Source of the DNA: Amorphoplanes digitatis
Lineage (GTDB): Bacteria > Actinomycetota > Actinomycetes > Mycobacteriales > Micromonosporaceae
DNA: 64,000 nt
Direction of reading: 5' to 3'
Assembly (NCBI RefSeq): GCF_014205335.1
Contig: NZ_JACHNH010000001.1
Coordinates: forward strand, 8,240,501-8,304,500
The translations under genes and the position numbers were made by a program. A model generated the notes under the pieces. That model was given only the letters and a program-made list of their open reading frames with translations, did not search any database and was not told where the DNA came from. Shown one piece after another: positions 8,275-15,858 of this stretch. Position 1 is the first letter of the stretch, and each line of letters opens with the position of its first letter.

Positions 8275-9302
8275 GCCTTCACCTTCCTGATCCACTGGTC
8301 CAGCGAGACGGCCACCAGGACGAGCAGGCCGATCGCGAAGCCCTGCCAGACGACCTCGACGCCCGCGAGCTGCAGGCCGTTGCGGAACACGCCGACGATC
8401 AGCGCGCCGATCAGGGTGCCGAGCACGCCGCCGCGACCGCCGAAGAGGCTGGTCCCGCCGAGCACGACCGCCGTGATCGAGTCGAGGTTGTAGTCGATGC
8501 CGACGTTGGGGCTCGCCGACGCCAGCCGGCCGATGAGGATCCACGCGCCGACCGCGTACAGCAGGCCGGCCACCGTGTAGACCGAGAAGAGCACCCGGTT
8601 GGTCCGGATGCCCGCCAGCCGGGCCGCCTCCAGGTCGTCGCCGGTCGCGTAGACGTGCTTACCCCAGGCCGTCGAGCCGAGGGCGTAGAAGAAGACCGCG
8701 AAGAGCAGCAGCATGATGATCGAGCCGTAGGTGAGCCGGAAGCCGCCGATCGGGATCGTGGTGCCGGTCCACGTGAGGATGTCCGGCATGTCCGAGCCGC
8801 GGACGGTCTCGCTCTTGGACACCACCGAGTTCAGCGAGAAGAAGATGCTCAGCGTGCCCAGCGTGACGATGAACGGCGGCAGCTTGATCTTGGTGACCAG
8901 GAAGCCGTTGAGCGCGCCCATCGCCGTGCCGCAGGCAAGGCCGAGCAGCAGCGCCAGGACGCCGGGCATGCCGAGCTTGGTGGCGAAGTTGGCCATCAGG
9001 ATCGACGAGAAGACCGCGATCGCGCCGACCGACAGGTCGATGCCCGCGGTCAGGATGATGAGGGTCTGCCCGAGCGCGAGCACCGCGATGACGGTGACCT
9101 GGGCCAGCACCAGGGACAGGTTCGGTGCCGAGAAGAACCGCTGGTTGGCGATCGAGAAGGCGATGATCGCCACGATCAGCACGGCCAGGGGGCCGAGCGT
9201 CGGGTTGCCGTGCAGCAGGTGTTGCAGGCGCAGCCCGAGCGAGTCGTTGTGCCGGACCTCGAAGTCCTGCGGCGGTGGTGGTTCCTTCGTGACGGTCGTC
9301 AT
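8271..9302 (-). CDS. Sugar ABC transporter permease (RbsC/FrcC type)
   Basis: A 343-aa inner-membrane permease of the BPD_transp_2 family. It has a charged N-terminal tail of about 40 residues and then about nine hydrophobic segments. Conserved family stretches are TAGIDLSVGAIAVF and the coupling loop YATGDDLEAARLAGIRTNR. The ATG at 9302 begins two bases after the binding-protein stop at 9305, and its end overlaps the ATPase GTG. It forms one transcription unit with its neighbours. Confidence 0.9.
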   Translation of the reverse strand: MTTVTKEPPPPQDFEVRHNDSLGLRLQHLLHGNPTLGPLAVLIVAIIAFSIANQRFFSAPNLSLVLAQVTVIAVLALGQTLIILTAGIDLSVGAIAVFSSILMANFATKLGMPGVLALLLGLACGTAMGALNGFLVTKIKLPPFIVTLGTLSIFFSLNSVVSKSETVRGSDMPDILTWTGTTIPIGGFRLTYGSIIMLLLFAVFFYALGSTAWGKHVYATGDDLEAARLAGIRTNRVLFSVYTVAGLLYAVGAWILIGRLASASPNVGIDYNLDSITAVVLGGTSLFGGRGGVLGTLIGALIVGVFRNGLQLAGVEVVWQGFAIGLLVLVAVSLDQWIRKVKA

Positions 9303-9304
9303 CG

Positions 9305-10357
9305 TCAGCCCCAGCAGTTCTGTTTGCCCCAGGCCGAGTCCTCGGAATCGAGTCCGGTCTGCGGCTGGTCGGTGATCAGCGTGACGCCGGTGTCCACGAA
9401 GTCCTTGCCCGCGGTCGCCTGCGGCTTGGTGCCGTTGTCGATGAACTTGTCGAGCGCCTCGATGCCGAGCGACGCCATCTTGAGCGGGAACTGCATCGAG
9501 GTCGCGCCGATGACGCCGGCCTTGACGTTGTCGACGCCGGGGCAGCCGCCGTCGATCGAGACGATGGTGACGGCCTTGTCCTTGCCGGCCGCCTTGATCG
9601 CCTGGTAGGCGCCGGCCGCCGCGGGCTCGTTGATCGTGTAGACGAGATTGATCGACGGGTCCTTTTGCAGCAGGTTCTCCATCGCCGTGCGGCCGCCGTC
9701 CTCGGCGCCGTCGGTCACGTCGTGTCCGGAGATCCGCGGGTCGCTCTCGTCGCCGATCTTGTTCGGGTCGCCGACCGGGATGCCGAAGCCGTCCAGGAAG
9801 CCCTGGTCGCGCTTGACGTCCACGGAGACCTGGTTGGCGTTGAGGTCGAGCATGGCGATCTTCGCCTGCTTGCCGTCGGCCTCGAACTTCGCCTTCGCCC
9901 ATTGCCCGATGAGCTTGCCGGCCTGGTAGTTGTCGGTGGCGAAGGTGGCGTCGGCGGCGTCGGCCGGGTCGGTCGGCGTGTCCAGGGCGATGACGAGCAT
10001 GCCCTGCTGCTTGGCCTTGTCGATCGCCGGGACGATCGCCTTGGAGTCGCTCGGGGTGATCAGGAAGCCCCGGGCGCCGGCGGAGATCAGGCTCTCGATC
10101 GCCTGCACCTGCGCCTCGTTGTCGCCGTCCTGCTTACCGGCGAAGGTCTGTAGCGACAGGCCCGCGTCGTCCGCGGCCTGCTGGGCGCCCTCCTTCATCT
10201 TGACGAAGAAGGGGTTCGTGTCCGTCTTGGTGATCAGCCCGACGATCTGTTCGCCGCCGGAGTCATCGCCGCCGCAGGCCGCGGTTGCGATCACCACGGC
10301 CACCGCGACCAGCGCGGGCCCGAGGCGCCCGCGCTTGATCAGCATTGATTGGCGCAT
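9305..10357 (-). CDS. Sugar-binding lipoprotein
   Basis: A 350-aa type 1 periplasmic-binding-fold protein. The signal peptide ends in a lipobox ending AAC near residue 28. The mature N-terminus has the ligand-site segment TKTDTNPFF, typical of ribose/fructose-type binding proteins. I chose the ATG at 10357 because GGAGGGGGAC precedes it; an ATG four codons upstream lacks a ribosome site. It is first in a three-gene operon with the permease and ATPase. The sugar is not identifiable from sequence alone. Confidence 0.88.
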   Translation of the reverse strand: MRQSMLIKRGRLGPALVAVAVVIATAACGGDDSGGEQIVGLITKTDTNPFFVKMKEGAQQAADDAGLSLQTFAGKQDGDNEAQVQAIESLISAGARGFLITPSDSKAIVPAIDKAKQQGMLVIALDTPTDPADAADATFATDNYQAGKLIGQWAKAKFEADGKQAKIAMLDLNANQVSVDVKRDQGFLDGFGIPVGDPNKIGDESDPRISGHDVTDGAEDGGRTAMENLLQKDPSINLVYTINEPAAAGAYQAIKAAGKDKAVTIVSIDGGCPGVDNVKAGVIGATSMQFPLKMASLGIEALDKFIDNGTKPQATAGKDFVDTGVTLITDQPQTGLDSEDSAWGKQNCWG

Positions 10358-10390
10358 GTCCCCCTCCAAATCGATTTAGCCGAAATAGCG

Positions 10391-10436
10391 AGACAACGTT
10401 GTCTTGCAGTAGACGTCTCGCCGCATCGAGTGTCAA
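10391..10436 (-). promoter_or_regulatory. Promoter with LacI operator for the second sugar ABC operon
   Basis: On the minus strand TTGACA (10436-10431) and TCTACT (10413-10408) are 17 bp apart. Directly after the -10 lies a perfect 14-bp palindrome, AGACAACGTTGTCT (10404-10391), covering the expected start site. GACAACGTTGTC is a classic LacI-family operator core. The divergent LacI gene at 10502 is the obvious candidate repressor. Confidence 0.75.
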
Positions 10437-10501
10437 CAATTAGTTTCCGTATCGTTGCATTACGTGATCATCATTAGATGTCGATCAATTCAGGGGGGAT
10501 C

Positions 10502-11503
10502 ATGACGGAGGGGAGGCCGACGATGAACGACGTCGCCCGGACCGCCGGGGTCAGCCTCAAGACCGTCTCCCGGGTCGTGAACGGCGAGACCACCGTCGAC
10601 CCCACTCTGGTCGCGCGGGTCCGCGCCGCGGTCGCCGCGCTGAACTACCGCCGGCACCTCGGCGCGAGCATGCTGCGCCGCATGGACCGGCGGACCGGGA
10701 CCATCGGGCTGTTGATCGACGACGTCGGCAACCCGTTCTCCGCCGCCCTGCACCGGGCGGTCGAGGACGCGGCCCGCGCGCGCGGCGTACACGTGCTGGC
10801 CGGCAGCCTCGACGGGGATCCCGACCGCGAGCGCGAGCTGGTCCGGGCCTTCGCGCGGCGGCACGCCGACGGCCTGATCCTCGCGCCGGCCGGCGCGGAC
10901 CAGGGCTATCTCGCCGCGGAGCTGCCGCCGGACATCCCGATCGTGTTCGTGGAGCGGCCGGCCGCCGGATTCGCCGGCGACGCGGTGCTGGCCGGCGACG
11001 CCTCCGGCGCGCTGCGGGCCGTCCGGCACCTGATCGGGCACGGGCATCGCCGCATCGCGTACCTCGGAGACCCGGCGACCCACGAGCGCCGCGAGGGCTA
11101 CCTCACCGCGCTCGAAGCCCTCGGGCTGCACCCGGTCATGATCGACGGACTGCGCGGTTCACAGGCCGCCGAGGCGGCCACCCGGAGCCTGCTCGGGCGC
11201 GCGCGGCCGCCGACCGCCCTGTTCACCGGCCGGAATCTGATCACCATCGGCGCCGTGCGGGCGCTGCACGGGCTCGGCCGGCACCTCGACGCGGCCCTCG
11301 TCGGCTTCGACGACTTCCCCCTGGCCGACCTGCTCGAACCCGCGGTCACGGTTGTCGCGCAGGACCCGGCCGCGATGGGCGGCGCGGCGGCTCGGGCGCT
11401 CTTCGAGCGCATCGACGGGTACGCGGAGGAGCCGCGCGAGATCAGCGTGGCGACGACGCTGATCCCGCGCGGCTCCGGAGAAATGCCCCCTACGGGAAGT
11501 TGA
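10502..11503 (+). CDS. LacI-family regulator of the second sugar ABC operon
   Basis: A 333-aa LacI/GalR protein. The N-terminal HTH (MNDVARTAGVSLKTVSRVVN) includes the hinge-type start of the family, and a type 1 periplasmic-binding effector domain follows. ATG 10502 has GGGGGG just upstream; the ATG at 10523, preceded by GGGGAGG, is an equally good start. It diverges from the ABC operon and probably binds the AGACAACGTTGTCT site at 10391-10404. Its 3' end overlaps the convergent next gene by 14 bp. The effector is unknown. Confidence 0.9.
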   Translation: MTEGRPTMNDVARTAGVSLKTVSRVVNGETTVDPTLVARVRAAVAALNYRRHLGASMLRRMDRRTGTIGLLIDDVGNPFSAALHRAVEDAARARGVHVLAGSLDGDPDRERELVRAFARRHADGLILAPAGADQGYLAAELPPDIPIVFVERPAAGFAGDAVLAGDASGALRAVRHLIGHGHRRIAYLGDPATHERREGYLTALEALGLHPVMIDGLRGSQAAEAATRSLLGRARPPTALFTGRNLITIGAVRALHGLGRHLDAALVGFDDFPLADLLEPAVTVVAQDPAAMGGAAARALFERIDGYAEEPREISVATTLIPRGSGEMPPTGS

Positions 11504-13703
11504 CGACGTTGACCGGCACCGTCGCCGTCCCCTGCGCGGGGCCGCCGGTGTTGTTGACGACGTGGTCGATGACCCCGTTGCCGCCCAGCGACACGGTGAA
11601 GATGTTGTGCAGCCGCACCCCGGAGTTGACCGGGACCTCGAAGCCACGGTCCGAGTGCACCTGCGGGTTGACGTTGAAGTAGCAGTAGCTGCCCATCGCC
11701 CAGGCCTCGTGGCTGGTCACGCTGTCGGCGACCTTGTACGCCGCGTACCCGTTGGCGCCGGTGCGCCAGGTGGCGTTGTTCGGCGGGTCGTACGGCTGCT
11801 CGTTCTGGAGGAAGTACGTGCGGCCCCCGTTGCCGTTCCAGATCACCTCGTACTTCTGGTAATGCTCGACGAACAGGCCGTACCCGGTGACGTTCTGGCC
11901 GTTGACGATCAGGCCGCTGTCCGCGGTGTTGACAGTCCAGCCGTAGGTGCCGGCGTTGCCGTGGTCGGCGCGCCAGGCCCAGATGTGGTCGATGATCGTG
12001 TTGTTGCTGTTCACCAGCAGGCTGTTGGTGGCCTTGCCCGCGATCGAGCCGCCGATCCGGAAGAAGACGTCCTGGACCGTCGTCGGGTTCGCGGCGTGGC
12101 TCGCCGAGGAGCCGTTCGGGCCGATCACCAGCAGGTTCGCCGAGTTTGTCGTGCCCGCGTCGAAGAGCAGGCCGGCGATCTTCACGCCGTCCACGTCGGC
12201 GACCTGCATCGGCGTGACGCCGCCGTCCGGGATGATCGTGGCGTAGCCGAGGCCGAGCACCACGGTGTTCGCCCGGTTCACGTTGATCGTCTGGCTGACG
12301 TGGTAGACGCCCGGCTGGAACAGCAGGTTGAGGCCCTGCGCGAGGGCGTTGTTGATCGTCGCGGCGCTGTCGCCCGGCTTGGCGACGTAGAACTGCGTCA
12401 GCGGGATCGCCGTGCCCGGGGTGTTGCCGTTGGCCCAGGTCACGCCGGCCGCGTTGGTCTGGAGGTTCGGCACGAACACCTGGTACGCGCCGCCGGCCTG
12501 GTACAGGTACGGCTTCTCCCGGATGACCGGCGTGGTGCCGATCGTGGTGTACGGCGGGTTCGGGAAGCTCGACGCCGGCGCGCCCTGCACCCCGACGAAC
12601 GTCTGGTTCCATACCGCGTTCAGGCTCGAGCCGATGGTGCTGTTGCGGGTGAACCACTGCTGCTGCGAGTACTGCTGCTCGGAGCCGCTGATCCGCGAGT
12701 CGGCGATGTAGCCGCCGGACGCCCAGCCGTAGCCGGCCGGCGCGAGGTTGAGGTCGCCGTGAATGTCCATCCGGCGGAACGGCGCGGCCTGCGAGACGGC
12801 CCAGCGGTTGGCGCCGGAGACCGGGTAGACCGACAGGTTCTCGACCGAGCGCCAGAAGTTCTGGGTGGCGTTGCCCTGGAACCAGCCCGCGTCGACGGTG
12901 ATGTCGCCGTTGATCCGGGTGTCCTGCGGGTTCTGGCCGAGGCCGAGCACCGAGGTGTAGAAGCCGACCTGGATGTTCAGGCCGTTGTAGGTGCCCGGCT
13001 TGAACGCGAGCACGTAGCGCTGGAGGCCGAACTGGTTCGACTCCTGCTGCCGGAAGATTGTGTCGGCCTGGCTCTGGATCGAGGCGCTCGACATCGACGG
13101 GTCGAAGACGATCACGTTCGCGCCGAGGCTGCCGCCGCCGGGCACGGTCGGTCCGGTCGGGGGCGTCGTCGGGGTGGTGGTGCCGCCGAAGATCTTGAAC
13201 TCCCAGAGTGAGTAGCCGTACTGGGTGGCCCGTTCGGTGCCGTACATCCGCACGTAGCGGGCGGTTGCCGAGACCGCGAGGCTCTGCACGCCGGCGACGC
13301 CCGCGGTGGCCGCGGTCGCGTCGGTCCAGGTGCTGCCGTTCGTGGAGGTCTGAATCCGGAAGGTCCTGGCGAACGCCGCCTCCCAGTTCAGCTCGACCCG
13401 GGTGATGGCCGAGTCGGCGCCGAGGTCGACCTGTAGCCACTGCGGGTCGGCGAAGGCCGAGGACCAGCGGGTGCCGGCGTCGCCGTCCACCGCGGCGGTG
13501 GCCGGGAACACTCCGGGGTTCTCCGACGACGAGGCGGTCGCCGGCTTGCCCTGCGACAGCAGGGTCTCGGCGGCCGAGGCGCTCAGCGCGGTGACCGCGC
13601 CGAAGCCCGCGACGACGACGGCGACCAGGGCGCCGGTGGCGGCCAGGCGCCATCCGGTGCGGGTTCGTCTTTCGGGGACGGCGGAGAGATCGGGGATGAC
13701 CAT
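11490..13703 (-). CDS. Secreted F5/8-type domain plus right-handed beta-helix protein
   Basis: A 737-aa secreted protein. A basic N-terminus and hydrophobic segment (about residues 19-45) form a long signal peptide ending ASA. A discoidin/F5/8C (CBM32-like) domain spans about residues 50-185 (SENPGVFPATAAVDGDAGTRW). After a Thr/Pro linker comes a large beta-helical region rich in Asn and Gly turns with two pectate-lyase-3-like halves, resembling GH55-type double beta-helices. Streptomyces homologues are often mislabelled 'adenylyl cyclase'. I infer action on an extracellular polysaccharide, possibly a beta-glucan. TAGGAG precedes the ATG. It has its own promoter and a GAGCGCTC operator. Confidence 0.7.
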   Translation of the reverse strand: MVIPDLSAVPERRTRTGWRLAATGALVAVVVAGFGAVTALSASAAETLLSQGKPATASSSENPGVFPATAAVDGDAGTRWSSAFADPQWLQVDLGADSAITRVELNWEAAFARTFRIQTSTNGSTWTDATAATAGVAGVQSLAVSATARYVRMYGTERATQYGYSLWEFKIFGGTTTPTTPPTGPTVPGGGSLGANVIVFDPSMSSASIQSQADTIFRQQESNQFGLQRYVLAFKPGTYNGLNIQVGFYTSVLGLGQNPQDTRINGDITVDAGWFQGNATQNFWRSVENLSVYPVSGANRWAVSQAAPFRRMDIHGDLNLAPAGYGWASGGYIADSRISGSEQQYSQQQWFTRNSTIGSSLNAVWNQTFVGVQGAPASSFPNPPYTTIGTTPVIREKPYLYQAGGAYQVFVPNLQTNAAGVTWANGNTPGTAIPLTQFYVAKPGDSAATINNALAQGLNLLFQPGVYHVSQTINVNRANTVVLGLGYATIIPDGGVTPMQVADVDGVKIAGLLFDAGTTNSANLLVIGPNGSSASHAANPTTVQDVFFRIGGSIAGKATNSLLVNSNNTIIDHIWAWRADHGNAGTYGWTVNTADSGLIVNGQNVTGYGLFVEHYQKYEVIWNGNGGRTYFLQNEQPYDPPNNATWRTGANGYAAYKVADSVTSHEAWAMGSYCYFNVNPQVHSDRGFEVPVNSGVRLHNIFTVSLGGNGVIDHVVNNTGGPAQGTATVPVNVVNFP

Positions 13704-13796
13704 TGCGTCTCCTAGACACGGCGGTACGGGCGCGGGGGATGCGCGTCCGGGTGGGAGCCGGGGAAAGCTCCCGATGGGGATGACGGGGGAACCCGG

Positions 13797-13810
13797 AGAG
13801 AGCGCTCCCC
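13797..13810. promoter_or_regulatory. CebR-like operator
   Basis: AGAGAGCGCTCCCC has a perfect core GAGCGCTC (13800-13807). On the minus strand it reads GGGGAGCGCTCTCT, 11 of 14 identical to the known streptomycete CebR box TGGGAGCGCTCCCA. It starts about four bases after the expected transcription start of the leftward beta-helix gene. Confidence 0.6.
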
Positions 13811-13820
13811 CGCGTCCTGG

Positions 13821-13849
13821 ACGCTAGGTTCGTAACGCTCATGTGTCAA
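13821..13849 (-). promoter_or_regulatory. Promoter of the beta-helix protein gene
   Basis: TTGACA (13849-13844) and TAGCGT (13826-13821) are spaced exactly 17 bp apart on the minus strand. The expected start lies near 13814, next to the GAGCGCTC operator, leaving a leader of about 110 nt before the ATG at 13703. Confidence 0.7.
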
Positions 13850-14145
13850 AGGAGTGTCCAAAAGTGAATCGGGTCGCGCCCGAACGCGACGACCGCCCTA
13901 CTTTCGGTCACCGGCGCGCCCGATAAGTCGCCCGGACCGGCGCCGAGCTGCGAATACGTTGAGGCGACGGCCGGGGAGCGCCCGGCGGAACCGGGCACCC
14001 GAGCGGCCTTACGGGCAGCCACGACGGGCTCGACCCGGTCTCGATAACGGTTGTTCGACGAGAAATCGACGTGCCCGAATAGGCTTGAACTTGCAAGACG
14101 ATCATTACCGGCATGCTGTGCAAATAGGACAGTACGATAGAATTT

Positions 14146-14161
14146 GGGGAAGCGCTTCCCC
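14146..14161. promoter_or_regulatory. Perfect 16-bp LacI-type palindrome
   Basis: GGGGAAGCGCTTCCCC is fully self-complementary, so it suits protein binding better than an RNA hairpin. It shares 12 of 16 positions with the GGGGGAGCGCTCTCTC site about 350 bp away (13797-13810), so one LacI-family repressor could bind both. It lies beyond the glyA terminator and 440 bp from the beta-helix start codon. Confidence 0.6.
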
Positions 14162-14182
14162 GCGTGGCCGTCAGACGACGAA

Positions 14183-14207
14183 GGGCCGCGCCCGGCGGAC
14201 GCGGCCC
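14183..14207 (-). terminator. glyA terminator hairpin
   Basis: GGGCCGCG (14183-14190) and CGCGGCCC (14200-14207) form an 8-bp stem with a 9-nt loop, about 15 bp past the glyA stop codon. There is no U-tract. Confidence 0.6.
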
Positions 14208-14221
14208 CTCATGGTCGAAGA

Positions 14222-15643
14222 TCAGCCGAGGTCGACGCTCGGGTAGAGCGGGAAGTCCGCGAGCAGCTCGGTCGCCTGCTTCGAGATGCGGTCGGACACC
14301 GCGGAGTCCAGGTTGAACTTCGCCTTCGACGCGCCGGCCTTCGTGCTGCTCAGCACCGTGTGCATGAGCTCGGCGATCTGATCCATCTCCGCCGTGCCGA
14401 GGCCGCGGGTGGTCAGCGCCGGCGTGCCGATGCGGATGCCGGAGGTGTACCAGGCGCCGTTCGGGTCCTGCGGGATCGAGTTGCGGTTCGTGACGATGCC
14501 CGAGTCGAGCAGCGCCTGCTCCGCCTGGCGGCCGGTCAGGCCGTACTTGTCGACGTCGATCAGGACCAGGTGGTTGTCGGTGCCGCCGCTGACGACCGTG
14601 GCGCCACGGCTGGTCAGGCCGGCCGCGAGCGCCTGGGAGTTGTCGACGATGCGCTGCGCGTAGTCGGCGAACTCGGGGCGGCGGGCCTCGGCGAACGCGA
14701 TCGCCTTGGCCGCCATCACGTGCGAGAGCGGGCCGCCGAGGACCATCGGGCAGCCGCGGTCGACCTGGTCGGAGAGCTCCGGCTGGCAGAAGACCGCGCC
14801 GCCGCGGGGCCCGCGCAGGCTCTTGTGCGTCGTCGTGGTGACGATGTGCGCGTTCGGGATCGGGTCGAAGTCGCCGGTGAAGACCTTGCCGGCGACCAGG
14901 CCCGCGAAGTGCGCCATGTCGACCATGAACGTCGCGCCGACCTCGTCGGCGATCTCCCGCATGATGCGGAAGTTCACCTTGCGGGGGTACGCCGAGTAGC
15001 CGCCGACGATGACCAGCGGCCGGAACTCCTTGGCCGAGGCGCGCAGCGCCGCGTAGTCGATCTGGCCGGTGGCCGGGTCGACGCCGTAGCTGCGCTGGTC
15101 GAACATCTTGCCCGAGATGTTGGGTCGGAAGCCGTGGGTGAGGTGCCCGCCGGCGTCGAGCGACATGCCGAGCATGCGCTGGTTGCCGAACGCGGCCCGC
15201 AGCTCGGCCCACTCGGCGTCGGTCATGTCGTTGACGTTGCGCTTCTGCACCTTGGCCAGCGCCGGCGCCTCGACCCGGTCGGCGAGGATCGCCCAGTACG
15301 CGACCAGGTTGGCGTCGATGCCGGAGTGCGGCTGCACGTACGCGTACGGCGCGTTGAACAGGGCCTTGGCGTGCTCGACCGCGACGGTCTCGACGGTGTC
15401 GACGTTCTGGCAGCCGGCGTAGAAGCGGCGGCCGATGGTGCCCTCCGCGTACTTGTCGCTGAGCCAGTTGCCCATGGCCAGCAGCACGGCGGGAGAGGCG
15501 TAGTTCTCGGACGCGATCAGTTTGAGGGACTCGCGCTGGTCCGTGAGCTCCTTGGCGATCGCGTCGGCGATGCGGGGCTCAACGGCGCGTACCGCCTCGA
15601 GGGCGGAACGGAAAGCGGTCGACTCGGCATTCAGTGCGGACAT
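14222..15643 (-). CDS. glyA: Serine hydroxymethyltransferase, long form
   Basis: A 473-aa PLP enzyme converting serine and tetrahydrofolate to glycine and 5,10-methylene-THF. The PLP lysine is K274 in TTTTHKSLRGPRGG, and the N-terminal LIASENYAS motif is intact. It is longer than the E. coli form (417 aa): an insert of about 40 residues near 120-160 marks the long form common in actinobacteria. The ATG at 15643 has AGGGAGG five bases upstream. A ZTP riboswitch immediately precedes it, tying expression to purine/folate one-carbon status. It is monocistronic, with a terminator behind it. Confidence 0.96.
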   Translation of the reverse strand: MSALNAESTAFRSALEAVRAVEPRIADAIAKELTDQRESLKLIASENYASPAVLLAMGNWLSDKYAEGTIGRRFYAGCQNVDTVETVAVEHAKALFNAPYAYVQPHSGIDANLVAYWAILADRVEAPALAKVQKRNVNDMTDAEWAELRAAFGNQRMLGMSLDAGGHLTHGFRPNISGKMFDQRSYGVDPATGQIDYAALRASAKEFRPLVIVGGYSAYPRKVNFRIMREIADEVGATFMVDMAHFAGLVAGKVFTGDFDPIPNAHIVTTTTHKSLRGPRGGAVFCQPELSDQVDRGCPMVLGGPLSHVMAAKAIAFAEARRPEFADYAQRIVDNSQALAAGLTSRGATVVSGGTDNHLVLIDVDKYGLTGRQAEQALLDSGIVTNRNSIPQDPNGAWYTSGIRIGTPALTTRGLGTAEMDQIAELMHTVLSSTKAGASKAKFNLDSAVSDRISKQATELLADFPLYPSVDLG

Positions 15644-15666
15644 CGGACCTCCCTATCACAGGTGAA

Positions 15667-15767
15667 GAGGCCCAGGCGCACGGCAGGGTCGTCCAGCGGA
15701 CCGGTCTCCACCACGACGGGGCCGCTCCACGATGGTTGGCCCATCCGAACGCGCCAGTCACGGCCCG
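15667..15767 (-). ncRNA. ZTP (pfl) riboswitch
   Basis: Read on the minus strand, the leader has the ZTP/ZMP aptamer hallmarks in order: CGTGACTGGCG, a hairpin of the form GATGGGCCAACCATC, GTGGAGCGG, a variable linker, then GCCGTGCGCCTGGGC. A TATGCT -10 (15779-15774) puts the transcription start at about 15767, the aptamer's first base. The terminal GGGCCTC (15673-15667) can pair with GAGGTCC (15651-15645) over the ribosome site with one G-U pair. Ligand binding to the CCTGGGC segment would free the site, so translational activation is inferred. ZTP riboswitches are known upstream of folate one-carbon genes including glyA. Confidence 0.9.
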
Positions 15768-15858
15768 CCGAACAGCATACCGGCGTCGTCCGCGCCACGC
15801 GATCGCTTGCCCAGGTCGCCTCGGTGCGCCGCCCCACATTTCGGGCGCGGAGGGCCGG

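Larger units (their letters stand above)
13850..14221. other. Rest of the glyA / beta-helix intergenic gap
   Basis: The full gene-free stretch runs from 13704 to 14221. Beyond the promoter and operator above, I see no convincing gene: open frames here are Arg/Pro-rich shadows without ribosome sites. It does hold a perfect 16-bp palindrome (14146-14161), a TACGAT hexamer on the plus strand just before it, and the glyA terminator. Confidence 0.6.

Noticed and set aside
13854..14246. 130-codon open frame in the glyA / beta-helix gap
   Set aside because: Arg- and Pro-rich, no ribosome site, runs through operators and the glyA terminator into glyA antisense; typical shadow frame in GC-rich DNA.
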